Origin: Gammaproteobacteria bacterium UBA2679
GTDB lineage: Bacteria; Pseudomonadota; Gammaproteobacteria; Pseudomonadales; Oleiphilaceae
Reading direction: 5' to 3'
NCBI GenBank assembly: GCA_002354735.1
Contig: DEMD01000016.1
Coordinates: 163,049-227,048, forward strand
DNA length: 64,000 bases
Shown here: piece after piece, positions 1 through 9,402 of the stretch
How positions within the stretch are numbered: position 1 is the first letter of the stretch
How the letters are laid out: each line of letters starts with the position of its first letter
Made by a program: the position numbers and the translations under genes
Notes under the pieces: model-generated
Seen by the model: only the letters and a program-made list of their open reading frames with translations
The model's database searches: none
What the model was told of the DNA's origin: nothing

Positions 1-182
1 TCCATGCCCGGCATGCGGATATCAAGCAGCACGATGTCCGGCTTGAAACTTTCGGCCAGTTCGAGAACCTGCTCACCGTTTACGGCTTCCGCGCAGACCA
101 GATAATCGGTATCGACAAGCAGGCGCCTGATACGTTTTCTGGCCAATGGTTCGTCATCGGCGATCAGCAGCTTGAGACTCAT
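1..182 (-). CDS. algR: AlgR-like response regulator (receiver part, cut by window edge)
   Basis: Reading leftward from ATG at 182, the first 60 residues form a CheY-like receiver: MSLKLLIADDEPLARKRIRR, then DIVLLDIRMPGM holding the phospho-acceptor Asp. The rest, presumably a LytTR DNA-binding domain, lies outside the window. Its ATG overlaps the stop of the upstream sensor kinase gene (ATGA), so the two are translationally coupled. Receiver type, the AlgZ-like partner and the nearby argH match the algZ-algR order of Pseudomonas, where AlgR controls alginate, type IV pili and virulence genes. Target genes here cannot be seen. Confidence 0.8.
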   Translation of the reverse strand, partial: MSLKLLIADDEPLARKRIRRLLVDTDYLVCAEAVNGEQVLELAESFKPDIVLLDIRMPGM

Positions 183-1312
183 GCGCTTCGTGGCTCCACG
201 ATCAGGCCGAATGGCGTGGTTTGGCTGTGCAGCGGCATGCGCACGGTCACTATGTAAGTGTCGTCGGTGCGGCTGTTTTTCAGTACAGCTGCATCGCCGA
301 AGGCCGCTGCAAGACGCTGCCTGGTGTTGTCGAGCGCCATGCGGTTGCCAGAACTGCTTCGTTTTTCCTCCTCGCCCAGTCGGCTTGCATCGCTTCGTGG
401 ATGCAGCTGTGGTGCAGCGATGGGATTGCTGATCATGACGTAACAGAAGCGGTCCCGTTCCGACAGCTGCAAGCTGAGCGTACCACCCTGGGGCAGCGGC
501 TGGATGCCGTGATATACCGCGTTTTCCACAATGGGCTGCAAGGTGAGTGGTGGCAGCCTGGCATTGGCTGCGAACCCTGGCAGCTCACTCGGCCACTCCA
601 CCGAGAGCCGATCACCCAGGCGTAGCTTTTCGATATCGAGATAAGCTTTGCAGATGCTCAGTTCTTCAGCGAGTGAGATCAGCTGATCAGTTTTCCTCAA
701 CGCCACTCTGAACAGTTTTGACAGGTCGAGCACGGCGGCTTCTGCAGCTACAGGGTCCTCTGGTATCAGGCTGGCAATCGAGTTCATGCTGTTGAACAGA
801 AAGTGCGGACGAATTCGGGCCTGCAACGCTTCCAGACGGAACTCGAGTTCACTCTCCCTGCGCTGGCTGGTGAGGAACTGAAGATAGAAGTAACGCAGCA
901 TCAGGCCAGTGACCAGTGCACTGATCAGGGCTGTGTGCAGCACAAACTGAAAAGGGCCTGCGAGCTGCTTGATCAGCGCAGGAAACAGCAGGGCGGCAGT
1001 CGTGGAATAGATGACCGTAACCACAATACTGATGAGCCAGGCGAGGCTCCCCTGCCAGGCGATGCTGAGACGCTGGGCCAGCGACTGCATCCGGCACACC
1101 AGGAAGATGCTGGTAAGCACCACCCAGAGCATGAACAGCGCGGTGAGCGAAAAATAGATCGTATCGAAATGGCCTGGCCCGGAATGCAGTAAGGTGAACA
1201 GAACCGAGCCAAGCAGGGCACCCAGTATGATCGGCAGCACGGCGTGGCGCTGACATATATCGGGCAGGAAGCTGGGACTCCCTGATTCTGCAGGCCTTTC
1301 TGTAGCATTCAC
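179..1312 (-). CDS. algZ: AlgZ/FimS-like sensor histidine kinase (LytS/YehU family)
   Basis: About 377 residues. Four hydrophobic segments fill the N-terminal 140 residues, followed by a short coiled coil and the His_kinase motif RIRPHFLFNSMNSI (His near residue 171), then an unorthodox HATPase part with LQPIVENAVYHGI. This is the AlgZ/LytS architecture, which phosphorylates a LytTR regulator. I prefer the GTG at 1312, which has AGAGGG nine bases upstream; the frame stays open to 1435 and would add about 40 uncharged residues before the first membrane helix. The gene is divergent from argH and coupled to the algR-like gene by ATGA. Confidence 0.85.
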   Translation of the reverse strand: MNATERPAESGSPSFLPDICQRHAVLPIILGALLGSVLFTLLHSGPGHFDTIYFSLTALFMLWVVLTSIFLVCRMQSLAQRLSIAWQGSLAWLISIVVTVIYSTTAALLFPALIKQLAGPFQFVLHTALISALVTGLMLRYFYLQFLTSQRRESELEFRLEALQARIRPHFLFNSMNSIASLIPEDPVAAEAAVLDLSKLFRVALRKTDQLISLAEELSICKAYLDIEKLRLGDRLSVEWPSELPGFAANARLPPLTLQPIVENAVYHGIQPLPQGGTLSLQLSERDRFCYVMISNPIAAPQLHPRSDASRLGEEEKRSSSGNRMALDNTRQRLAAAFGDAAVLKNSRTDDTYIVTVRMPLHSQTTPFGLIVEPRSA

Positions 1313-1336
1313 GCCATCGCGCCCTCTTTGATATAC

Positions 1337-1364
1337 TTGACTGCACTCAGCCAATTTGTATGAA
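1337..1364 (+). promoter_or_regulatory. Candidate sigma70 promoter for argH
   Basis: TTGACT at 1337-1342 and TATGAA at 1359-1364 are separated by 16 bases, about 100 bases before the argH start. It lies inside the divergent region shared with algZ. Based on motif similarity only. Confidence 0.35.
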
Positions 1365-1466
1365 GAGAATAGCAGCCAGAATAACTCCTCGCCCTGCCAC
1401 CGCTCGCAAGACCACTGGCCTCCGGCGTTTCCCATTTCAAACGATTACGAGAGACATTGAACCGCT

Positions 1467-2936
1467 ATGGCCGATCCGAAAGACCAGTCGACCCATTCCA
1501 TGCCGGCGCCAGCAGGTGCTTCCACCGCCACGCCCACCAATGCTGCACTCTGGGGCGGCCGTTTTACTGAAGCGACCGACGCCTTCGTACAGGCCTTCAC
1601 CGCTTCAGTAACTTTCGACCAGCGGCTCGCAGACTATGACATTCAAGGCTCGCTCGCTCATGCGAAGATGCTGGCAGCGCAGAAGATCATTTCCGATGAG
1701 GACCACAAGGCCATCGTAAAGGGTCTGAGTGAGATCAAGGCTGAAATTGACCGCGGCGAGTTCCAGTGGTCGATAGCACTCGAAGATGTACACATGAACA
1801 TCGAATCCCGCCTGACGCAGCTGATCGGTGCTGCTGGCAAGAAGTTGCATACCGGCCGCTCACGTAACGATCAGATCGCGACTGATATTCGCCTGTTTCT
1901 TCGCGATGAAATCGATGCCATTGCGAACCAGCTGCTCGACACGGTAGAAGTCCTGGGCAAGCTGGCCCAACGGGAGTACGCCACTATCATGCCGGGCTTC
2001 ACGCATCTGCAGACAGCGCAGCCGGTCACCTTCGGCCATCACATGCTGGCCTGGGCAGAAATGCTCAAGCGTGACCATGGTCGACTCATTGACAGTCGTG
2101 CCCGCTGTAACAGTATGCCACTTGGCTCGGCGGCGTTGGCAGGTACGCCTTATCCGCTCGATCGTGAACTCACCATGTCCGAACTGGGCTTTGAAAGCAT
2201 GTCGGCCAACTCGCTCGACGCCGTCAGCGACCGTGACTTCATCATTGAATTCTGCAGCTTCGCGAGTGTGTTGATGATGCACATGTCGCGCTTCTCGGAA
2301 GAACTCGTTCTCTGGACCTCTGCGCAGTTCGGCTTTATCAATCTGCCGGACAAATTCTGCACCGGTTCGTCAATCATGCCGCAGAAGAAGAACCCTGACG
2401 TGCCTGAGTTGCTGCGCGGCAAGACCGGTCGTGTCTACGGCCATCTCATGTCTGTGTTGACCCTCATGAAATCGCAGCCTCTGGCCTATAACAAGGATAA
2501 TCAGGAGGACAAGGAGCCCCTGTTCGATACAGTTGATACCGTGCGTAACTCGCTCACGGCCTTCCGCGACATGATGGCAGCCGTTACCGTGAACCCAGAA
2601 GCCATGCGGGTGGCCGTATCCCGTGGCTTTGCGACCGCCACAGATCTCGCCGACTATCTGGTTGGGAAAGGGCTGCCTTTCCGTGACGCTCACGAGGTCG
2701 TGGGTAAGGCGGTGGCCTGGTGCGTAGAACACGGTGGTGACCTTTCAGATCTGCCGCTCGAGCAGCTGCAGACCTTCCATTCGTCCATCACCGCCGATGT
2801 GAATGAAGTGCTGACGCTGGAAGGATCGGTCAACGCACGGAAACTACCTGGGGGCACGGCGCCGGATCGCGTGGCGGAGGCGGCCAGCGCGACGCTGTCC
2901 TGGGTGGAAGAGCGCCGATCAGGAGCGCGCTCCTGA
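1467..2936 (+). CDS. argH: Argininosuccinate lyase
   Basis: Last step of arginine synthesis: argininosuccinate to arginine plus fumarate, cytosolic homotetramer. The 489-residue product carries the fumarase/aspartase signature [15 protein letters not shown] around residue 300, plus LWGGRF at the N-terminus and HTGRSRNDQ. It is slightly longer than usual (about 460) because of a 25-residue Ala/Thr/Pro-rich N-terminal tail before LWGGRF; the ATG at 1467 follows a GAGAGAC stretch. Its TGA overlaps the proposed start of cyaA, so the two probably form an operon. Confidence 0.97.
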   Translation: MADPKDQSTHSMPAPAGASTATPTNAALWGGRFTEATDAFVQAFTASVTFDQRLADYDIQGSLAHAKMLAAQKIISDEDHKAIVKGLSEIKAEIDRGEFQWSIALEDVHMNIESRLTQLIGAAGKKLHTGRSRNDQIATDIRLFLRDEIDAIANQLLDTVEVLGKLAQREYATIMPGFTHLQTAQPVTFGHHMLAWAEMLKRDHGRLIDSRARCNSMPLGSAALAGTPYPLDRELTMSELGFESMSANSLDAVSDRDFIIEFCSFASVLMMHMSRFSEELVLWTSAQFGFINLPDKFCTGSSIMPQKKNPDVPELLRGKTGRVYGHLMSVLTLMKSQPLAYNKDNQEDKEPLFDTVDTVRNSLTAFRDMMAAVTVNPEAMRVAVSRGFATATDLADYLVGKGLPFRDAHEVVGKAVAWCVEHGGDLSDLPLEQLQTFHSSITADVNEVLTLEGSVNARKLPGGTAPDRVAEAASATLSWVEERRSGARS

Positions 2937-5900
2937 AGGGTCGCTCCCGGCCACTGGCTCCGGATTACAGCTCCGGTGTCGACCGAAAGGAACTGAAAAT
3001 TCTCAGGGAGCGCTTTCTCACGCTCTCGGAGACCCGTTTCGAACGAATACTGGAACAGTACAACGAACGGCAGTCGGTGTTTCTCAACATTCTGCCGGTA
3101 CTCTTTCACGTCAATCATCCGCTGCTGCCGGGCTTTACAAGCCGCTCGGCGCCCAGTGGTATCGTCAACTTCACGATCGACAAGCCGCGCATGAAGCAGC
3201 TGCAACGGCTGTCGCGCAGTTTTCAGCACAAGACCACGGACACGCTCACGCGACCGGACGTCATCGGCCTCTACGTCATGGGCAGCCCAGGGACGCTGGC
3301 GCAGAGCAGCACGAGCGATATCGACGTCTGGCTGGTGTATCGCAACGGGCTTACAGTCGAGGCCGTCAATGCGCTCGGCGACAAGGCGAAGGCGGTCTCT
3401 GCGGCCGCAGCAGAGCTGGGCATAGACCTGCATTTCTTCCCTCTGAACGCGGCGCGCTTTCGCAAGCAGGCCCAGCAGCGACAGGCGGACAGTGAAGATT
3501 CAGGTACTGCTCAACATTATGTGCTACTCGATGAGTTCTACCGAACCTGTGTCTATCTCGCTGGCGCCTGGCCGCTGTGGTGGCTGATACCGCCGGATTG
3601 CGAGCAGACTTACGATGCCACGGCGCGCCTGCTGGCAGAGAAGCGATTCATCCGCAGTCGGGACTACGTGGATTTCGGCGGTTGTCCGAAAGTGCCCGAG
3701 AACGAGTTCATCGGCGCCGGTCTGTGGCAGCTGTACAAGAGCATCGACTCGCCCTACAAGTCGCTGCTCAAGCTGTCGCTCATGGAGTGCTACGCCAGAC
3801 GCAGCGAACTGACCGACGCGCCTGAGGTGTCCACCATGCCGCTTTGCGTCAGCTTCAAGGCGCAGATCTACCGGGATGAAGTTTCTGCAGATCAGCTCGA
3901 CCCGTACCTCATGCTGTACTGGTATCTCGAGCGCTGTCTCACGCATCTGAACATGGCGGACCGACTTGCGCTGGTTCGTCAGAGTTTCTACATGAAGGCC
4001 GGGACCAGGCTGTCGACAAAAGCCGGCAGCGCCAGGGGCGACTGGAAGGCACGTCTGCTGCAGCAGACCGTCGACAGCTTCGACTGGTCCAATGACTTCC
4101 TGCGCTACCTCGATCGTCACGGTCAGTGGAAGACGAATGAGGTGGTGGTCGAGCAGCGTAAACTGGTGCAGGCGCTGACGGCCAGTTATCGCTTTCTTTC
4201 ATCCCTGGCGCGGAGTCGACAGTCGACGGCAGCGATCAGCGCAAGAGATGTCCATCTGCTCGGGCGAAAGCTGTATGCCCAGTTCCAGCGCAAGGCGGGC
4301 AAGCTGGAGCTCATCAACTCGGGTATCAATTCGGACCTGAGTGAACAGCAGCTGACTTTCGAGCTGAAGATCAACGAGGGTGGCGCACAATGGGAGGTCA
4401 GGAATGGCGAACATCAATTGCTGCGCGATTCAGAGAGCCTGATCGAGCTCCTGGCCTGGTGCCATCTCAACGGCCAGCTGCGTCCGCACACCAGTGTTCG
4501 CATGGTGGTCGACGATAGCCGCGATGAAGAGCAAGCGAAACATTTTCATGCCTATCACGCCATTTCCCTAGCCGAACTGCAGCAGCTCATACAAACGCTC
4601 AACAGTGAAATCGGCTTCACGGCGAGCGATATGCCTGCTGCACCTCAGGCGGCCTATCTTGAGCCGGCGACGCTGCGCAAGACCATCATATTTCTCAATG
4701 TTGGCGTTGATCCGCTCGGCAGGCTTACTGAAAAAGGTCTGAGCATGGTGTCCAATCGCACGGATCCGCTGTCGTTTTCAGAAGAGCGTATCGGGTTGGT
4801 AAGCAGCGTGGACCTGCTCATCAGCAATAGCTGGAACGAGGTATCGGTGCTGCGCTTCGAGAGCGGCGACACCCTCATGCAATGCCTGCGCTTCCTGCTG
4901 GCCTCAAAAAGCGAGACACTCCCGGTGGTGGTCTGCTTCTGTCACAGCAGGGCCCTGGCGCTCTCGCAGCGGGTGGGTCAGTTGTGTCGACAACTACTGA
5001 CGACATCATGGGATCGCTATGTCATCGAACAGGATAAGCGTCTCTTCCTGCTGGAACGCGAGGTGGCGGCTGAAGGCAAGAGTGCGGAAGTGAAGCTGCT
5101 TGCGCTAAATGATGCCGACGCGCTCGTCCAGGCGCTGGCGCGGCCGAAATCGCGATTCATGAGGCTTGTTGTGGATGACTACGCGCTGCCCCGGCATTCA
5201 CTCAAGGCCGTCGCTCCACTGAACGAAGCCGAGGCGATCCAGCTCTGTTTCGACTACTCACCAGTAAATCGAGCCGTCTATTGGGCTTTTGATGAGTTCG
5301 GTACACTCACTAGCGGAGAACTGAGCTGGAGTAATCACTGGGCGTTCGACGCGGTGGGCAGGTATTGCAGCAATGCTCTGCTGGTCTTCATCCGTAACGC
5401 GCTGGACAAGCTGCAGATGCAGATCGACAGTGCATCGGAAAGTCCGGTATCCCAGGTCAATTGCTTTGCGGTGGGCGATCTGCCTGTTTCCCGCAACCTC
5501 ACTGTCTCGGCTCGAGACGAGGCTCAGAATGCCCAGCAACTGTCTCGCCAGACTACTCGTCGAATCAGCCAGCTTTCACTCGATCAGCCGATATGGGAGA
5601 GTCAGCTGACAGGTATTCGCATCATTGCGCATGTGATGAATGCCGCGGATCGAGGGCAGGACAGTTTCACGCTCAACGGCTGCATCCTTGGATTTGATCT
5701 TTACTGTGAACATATGGTCTTCACACACAAGACTGGCCTTGACGGTAGTCTTGTGGAGCTGGCGCGATACCTTGCCACGGGCGCGAACGGAAAGTCTGCG
5801 TTACGTCCATTCGCGATTGTGGATCTGAGCTTGCCGGTGGATGCCTCCGGTGATCGCATCGGGCGTGAACTTGCCGACTACCTCAAGTGCCGTGACTGGA

Positions 5901-5947
5901 TCGAGCGAGGCCTCTGGAAATGTGCCAGTACAGGGTCCCTCGACTGA
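2933..5947 (+). CDS. cyaA: Class I adenylate cyclase
   Basis: Makes cAMP from ATP in the cytosol; class I enzymes are the enterobacterial/Pseudomonas type. Seen: [12 protein letters not shown], the catalytic nucleotidyltransferase motif [18 protein letters not shown], and [14 protein letters not shown], then a long C-terminal regulatory half. The first conventional start is GTG at 3077, but homologous sequence ([13 protein letters not shown]) continues upstream without an ATG, GTG or TTG. I therefore propose CTG at 2933, seven bases after AGGAG and overlapping the argH stop as CTGA; this gives about 1004 residues. If the GTG is used the protein is 956 residues and lacks the conserved N-terminal helix. 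E. coli cyaA also uses a weak start (TTG). Confidence 0.9.
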   Translation: MKGRSRPLAPDYSSGVDRKELKILRERFLTLSETRFERILEQYNERQSVFLNILPVLFHVNHPLLPGFTSRSAPSGIVNFTIDKPRMKQLQRLSRSFQHKTTDTLTRPDVIGLYVMGSPGTLAQSSTSDIDVWLVYRNGLTVEAVNALGDKAKAVSAAAAELGIDLHFFPLNAARFRKQAQQRQADSEDSGTAQHYVLLDEFYRTCVYLAGAWPLWWLIPPDCEQTYDATARLLAEKRFIRSRDYVDFGGCPKVPENEFIGAGLWQLYKSIDSPYKSLLKLSLMECYARRSELTDAPEVSTMPLCVSFKAQIYRDEVSADQLDPYLMLYWYLERCLTHLNMADRLALVRQSFYMKAGTRLSTKAGSARGDWKARLLQQTVDSFDWSNDFLRYLDRHGQWKTNEVVVEQRKLVQALTASYRFLSSLARSRQSTAAISARDVHLLGRKLYAQFQRKAGKLELINSGINSDLSEQQLTFELKINEGGAQWEVRNGEHQLLRDSESLIELLAWCHLNGQLRPHTSVRMVVDDSRDEEQAKHFHAYHAISLAELQQLIQTLNSEIGFTASDMPAAPQAAYLEPATLRKTIIFLNVGVDPLGRLTEKGLSMVSNRTDPLSFSEERIGLVSSVDLLISNSWNEVSVLRFESGDTLMQCLRFLLASKSETLPVVVCFCHSRALALSQRVGQLCRQLLTTSWDRYVIEQDKRLFLLEREVAAEGKSAEVKLLALNDADALVQALARPKSRFMRLVVDDYALPRHSLKAVAPLNEAEAIQLCFDYSPVNRAVYWAFDEFGTLTSGELSWSNHWAFDAVGRYCSNALLVFIRNALDKLQMQIDSASESPVSQVNCFAVGDLPVSRNLTVSARDEAQNAQQLSRQTTRRISQLSLDQPIWESQLTGIRIIAHVMNAADRGQDSFTLNGCILGFDLYCEHMVFTHKTGLDGSLVELARYLATGANGKSALRPFAIVDLSLPVDASGDRIGRELADYLKCRDWIERGLWKCASTGSLD

Positions 5948-6059
5948 CGAGGCCATCAGTGCTGGACGTTTTTATCTCACTGCTCTAAATGTATACTCGG
6001 GGTGCGCGCGGCCAAGGTCGCGCTATCTCATCTTTCAATCAACAGACTGGATACTTGCC

Positions 6060-6221
6060 TTGTCGCCCACACTCGTCGTTATCTTCAGCGCCAGCTTGCT
6101 GCTCCTGTCCTGCGGACAGAAGGGTGATCTGATCATGCCGCCACGTGATTCGCTATCGGCCCTGGCATCGACACCAGCTCCGCCTTCCTCTCCAGTTCAC
6201 AACCTGCACGCGAGCAGCTGA
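6060..6221 (+). CDS. lptM: LptM/LppL-like small lipoprotein
   Basis: A 53-residue product with a short hydrophobic signal and lipobox LLSC followed by GQKGDLIMPP, which matches the CG-KGPLYFPP pattern of the YifL/LppL/LptM family. In E. coli LptM assists assembly of the LPS translocon LptDE. The only conventional start in frame near the signal is TTG at 6060; a longer open frame exists back to 5841 but runs through the end of cyaA. A TATACT -10-like box lies at 5992-5997. Its stop is two bases before lysA, the same lppL-lysA-dapF order as Pseudomonas. Confidence 0.7.
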   Translation: MSPTLVVIFSASLLLLSCGQKGDLIMPPRDSLSALASTPAPPSSPVHNLHASS

Positions 6222-6223
6222 TT

Positions 6224-7522
6224 ATGGATCATTTCGAATACCGCACCGATGCCGACGGACGGCGCACACTGTTCGCAGAGGACTGCGCTGTCGAGGCGCT
6301 GGCAGAAGCCTATGGGACGCCCTGCTATATCTATTCTGCTGCAACGCTGACGCGTCATGTGAAGGCTTATCAGTCGGCGCTTGGCGATTACCCCGGGATG
6401 ATCTGCTATGCCGTCAAGGCAAATTCAAACCTGGCCGTGCTGAATATCATGGCTCGGCTCGGTATAGGTTTCGATATCGTCTCCATCGGTGAGCTGGAGC
6501 GGGTGCTCGCTGCCGGTGGTCAGGCTGACCGTATGGTGTTTTCCGGTGTAGGCAAGCAGCCCCACGAGATGCGCAGGGCGCTGGAGATTGGTGTGTACTG
6601 TTTCAATGTCGAGTCCTTCGCCGAGCTTCGTGCGCTCGCCGATGTGGCAAGTGAAATGGGCACATCTGCGCGGATATCCGTGCGAGTCAATCCTGATGTC
6701 GATGCCGGCACGCACCCCTACATTTCAACCGGCTTGAAGGAAAACAAGTTCGGAGTCAGCTTCGACGATGCGCGGGCCATGTATCGATTTGCGGCCGACC
6801 ATGCCTCGCTTGAAGTCACGGGAATCGACTGCCACATCGGCTCTCAGATTACCCAGACGGCCCCCTTTCTCGATGCCCTCGAGAAGGTGCTGGCTATGAT
6901 CGAAGAGCTCTCTGAACAGGGTATTAAGCTGAGTCATATAGACCTGGGCGGCGGGCTTGGCGTGCAGTACACAACTGAAACACCACCACATCCCCGCGAC
7001 TACGCTGCAGCCATTGTGAAGCGGCTTCAGGGTTCCGGGCTGAAACTGTTGCTTGAGCCGGGGCGCTCCATCGCAGCCAATGCGGGCATTCTCGTGACGA
7101 GAGTTGAATATCTGAAAGAAAATCAGGGCCGTCATTTCGCACTGGTCGATGCCGCAATGAACGATCTTATCCGCCCGAGTCTTTACAACGCCCATCAGCA
7201 GATTGTTCACGTGACCGAGCCAGCAGCCGACACTGCTGAAGCCGGTCGCCGCGAGGCCGAATTTGACATCGTCGGGCCGGTCTGTGAATCAGGTGATTTC
7301 CTGGGCAAGCAGCGAAGGCTCAGTCTGGCTCATGGCGACCTGCTGGCTGTGCGCTCTGCCGGTGCTTACGGCTTTGTGATGTCCTCGAACTACAACACCC
7401 GTGGGCGCGCGCCTGAAATCATGGTCTCTGGCGATCAGCATTATGTTGTCCGTCAGCGGGAAAAGGTTACTGATCTGTTTGCGGGCGAGCAGATCCTGCC
7501 AGAGCAGGTCTTTATCGGATGA
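6224..7522 (+). CDS. lysA: Diaminopimelate decarboxylase
   Basis: PLP enzyme converting meso-diaminopimelate to L-lysine plus CO2. The 432-residue product has the alanine-racemase-like barrel: YAVKANSNLAVL with the PLP Lys near residue 64, DCHIGSQI, DLGGGLGV, LEPGRSI for phosphate binding, and CESGDFLG with the active-site Cys supplied across the dimer. Length is typical. It starts two bases after the small lipoprotein gene and its end overlaps dapF by four bases, so lysine and peptidoglycan precursor genes are co-translated. Confidence 0.97.
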   Translation: MDHFEYRTDADGRRTLFAEDCAVEALAEAYGTPCYIYSAATLTRHVKAYQSALGDYPGMICYAVKANSNLAVLNIMARLGIGFDIVSIGELERVLAAGGQADRMVFSGVGKQPHEMRRALEIGVYCFNVESFAELRALADVASEMGTSARISVRVNPDVDAGTHPYISTGLKENKFGVSFDDARAMYRFAADHASLEVTGIDCHIGSQITQTAPFLDALEKVLAMIEELSEQGIKLSHIDLGGGLGVQYTTETPPHPRDYAAAIVKRLQGSGLKLLLEPGRSIAANAGILVTRVEYLKENQGRHFALVDAAMNDLIRPSLYNAHQQIVHVTEPAADTAEAGRREAEFDIVGPVCESGDFLGKQRRLSLAHGDLLAVRSAGAYGFVMSSNYNTRGRAPEIMVSGDQHYVVRQREKVTDLFAGEQILPEQVFIG

Positions 7523-8349
7523 AGCTGCCATTCAGCAAGATGCATGGCCTGGGCAACGACTTCATGGTGCTCGATGGCATCAGTCAGTCCATTGAATTGA
7601 CACCCCCGATCATCCGCCGCTTCGCCAGCCGTCAATTCGGTATCGGCTTCAATCAGCTGTTGCTGGTCGAGCCGCCGGAGCAGCCGGACATCGACTTCAA
7701 GTACCGAATCTTCAATGCCGACGGTTCGGAAGTCGAGCAGTGTGGCAACGGTGCGCGCTGCTTCGCCAAGTTTGTCAGGGACAAGGGCCTTACGCTCAAG
7801 AACCGTATTGCGGTCGAGACGCGAAATGGTGTGATTCATCTTCATGTCGAGCCCTCGGGGATGATTCGGGTCGACATGGGCGTGCCTGTGCTCGAGCCGA
7901 TGGAAATCCCATTTAAAGCTGAAAAACAGAGCGTGGACTACGTGATACAGGATGGAGACGACAGCTTCGAAATCGGCGCCGTTTCGATGGGAAATCCCCA
8001 CGCAATCATGCTCATAGACGACATCAACCTGTTTCCGGTCAGACAGGTTGGTCGGCGTATCGAGGCTCATCGGGATTTCCCCCAGCGAGTAAATGCAGGC
8101 TTTTTGCAGGTGGTTCACGCAAAGTTCGCTAAACTCAGGGTATACGAACGTGGCGTCGGGGAAACACTTGCCTGTGGAACCGGCGCCTGCGCGGCCCACG
8201 TTTATGGCCGACTGAAAGGGCTGCTTGGGCCGGAAGCTGAAATCAAGCTGCCAGGTGGCAGTCTGCATATCAGCTGGGCAGGAGAAGGGTCCAAGGTTTA
8301 TATGACTGGCCCGGCAACACATGTGTTCGAAGGTGTCGTTGATATATAG
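7519..8349 (+). CDS. dapF: Diaminopimelate epimerase
   Basis: Interconverts LL- and meso-diaminopimelate, cofactor-free with two catalytic cysteines. Both are visible: NADGSEVEQCGNGARCFA (first Cys near residue 75) and ACGTGACAA (second, near residue 220). The N-terminus KMHGLGNDFMVLD is typical, and 276 residues is the usual length. It overlaps lysA by ATGA. The product supplies both LysA and the peptidoglycan pathway. Confidence 0.97.
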   Translation: MKLPFSKMHGLGNDFMVLDGISQSIELTPPIIRRFASRQFGIGFNQLLLVEPPEQPDIDFKYRIFNADGSEVEQCGNGARCFAKFVRDKGLTLKNRIAVETRNGVIHLHVEPSGMIRVDMGVPVLEPMEIPFKAEKQSVDYVIQDGDDSFEIGAVSMGNPHAIMLIDDINLFPVRQVGRRIEAHRDFPQRVNAGFLQVVHAKFAKLRVYERGVGETLACGTGACAAHVYGRLKGLLGPEAEIKLPGGSLHISWAGEGSKVYMTGPATHVFEGVVDI

Positions 8350-8396
8350 ACGCCAATCCGGCAGGGCCGGTAACTCAAAACAATTATGGAAACGCT

Positions 8397-9236
8397 ATGA
8401 CTGAATCGTCCGCCAGACTGAATAGCGCTGGCAAGACTGCCGACAAGGCCTCTGGAGCAGGTGCCGCCGCCGAAGGTGGTGCAAGCTCGATAGACACAGC
8501 AGGTCGTGGTAGCCAGGCAAAACCACGTGCACCATCGGCCGCGGATGTTGCCGCCTATCTCCGGGCCAATCCAGACTTCTTTCTTGAACACGAAGACCTG
8601 TTGACAGAACTTCGGCTTCCACATGAGTCAGGTGCGGCCATCTCTCTCATCGAGAAGCAGGTCGCCGTGTTTCGTGCCCAGCGAGACAGCTATGAGCAGC
8701 AGCTCAATAGCCTGATCGAAACCGCCCGTGAAAATGATCAGTTGTTCAACAAATCCAAGCGCCTGCTGACCAGTCTGCTCGAAGCCAGAACCCTGGATGA
8801 GATTCTGGTGGTACTGCAGGATGGTTTCCTCCGTGACTTCCGCGTTGATTTCTGTTCGCTGATCATCTTCGACGAAGCTATCAAGGGCGCATCACCCCGA
8901 TCTGGTGCCAGAGCAGGTAACGTGCAGCGATCAACCGCTGATGCAGCGATCGAGGTGCTGGATGACATGCTTACCGTAGGTCGCGTCAGCTTTGGTCGTC
9001 TGACGGCAAAACAGCGTGAGTACCTGTTTCCGGTGTCGTCCGAATCAGTCGGTTCGTGCGCAGTCATTCCGCTGCAGTATGAGTCGCCCTTAGGTGTGCT
9101 CAGCATTGGCAGCCGCAAAGAGGACTATTTCGACAGCTCGATGGGCTCCATGTTCCTGACCTACATCGCTGACACCCTCTCAAGGTTACTGCCACCTCTG
9201 CTCTATAAGGAATCCATGGCGCTCCGCAGCTCCTGA
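8397..9236 (+). CDS. DUF484 family protein (GAF-like)
   Basis: 279 residues. After a 45-residue Ala/Gly/Ser-rich N-terminal tail comes the DUF484 core: VAAYLRANPDFFLEHEDLL, a coiled coil (FRAQRDSYEQQLNSLIETAR) and a GAF-like C-terminal half ending in SRLLPPLL. The family usually sits between dapF and xerC; its function is not established. The tail is longer than in most homologues (about 230 residues). In this window xerC does not follow; a diguanylate cyclase gene does. Confidence 0.9.
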   Translation: MTESSARLNSAGKTADKASGAGAAAEGGASSIDTAGRGSQAKPRAPSAADVAAYLRANPDFFLEHEDLLTELRLPHESGAAISLIEKQVAVFRAQRDSYEQQLNSLIETARENDQLFNKSKRLLTSLLEARTLDEILVVLQDGFLRDFRVDFCSLIIFDEAIKGASPRSGARAGNVQRSTADAAIEVLDDMLTVGRVSFGRLTAKQREYLFPVSSESVGSCAVIPLQYESPLGVLSIGSRKEDYFDSSMGSMFLTYIADTLSRLLPPLLYKESMALRSS

Positions 9237-9240
9237 GGCT

Positions 9241-9265
9241 GCGGATCTCTCTCCGGATCCGCTTT
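9241..9265 (+). terminator. Candidate Rho-independent terminator after DUF484 gene
   Basis: Stem GCGGATC (9241-9247) and GATCCGC (9256-9262) with an eight-base loop, followed by TTT. It starts four bases after the DUF484 stop. The T run is short, so efficiency is doubtful. Confidence 0.45.
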
Positions 9266-9402
9266 CCGTCCTGCCGCCCACCTGAATTTCGTGTCCGTGC
9301 CTATTCGGACAAACAGTCGACTCGCACGCCCCTTTCCTGTTGCTATACTCAAGGCACTCTGCAGAATTTCCGGCAGAAATAACAATCATAAAACGGAAGA
9401 GC

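Noticed and set aside
5841..6059. N-terminal extension of the small lipoprotein frame
   Set aside because: Runs through the end of cyaA and would bury the signal peptide; the mature lipoprotein starts near 6060.
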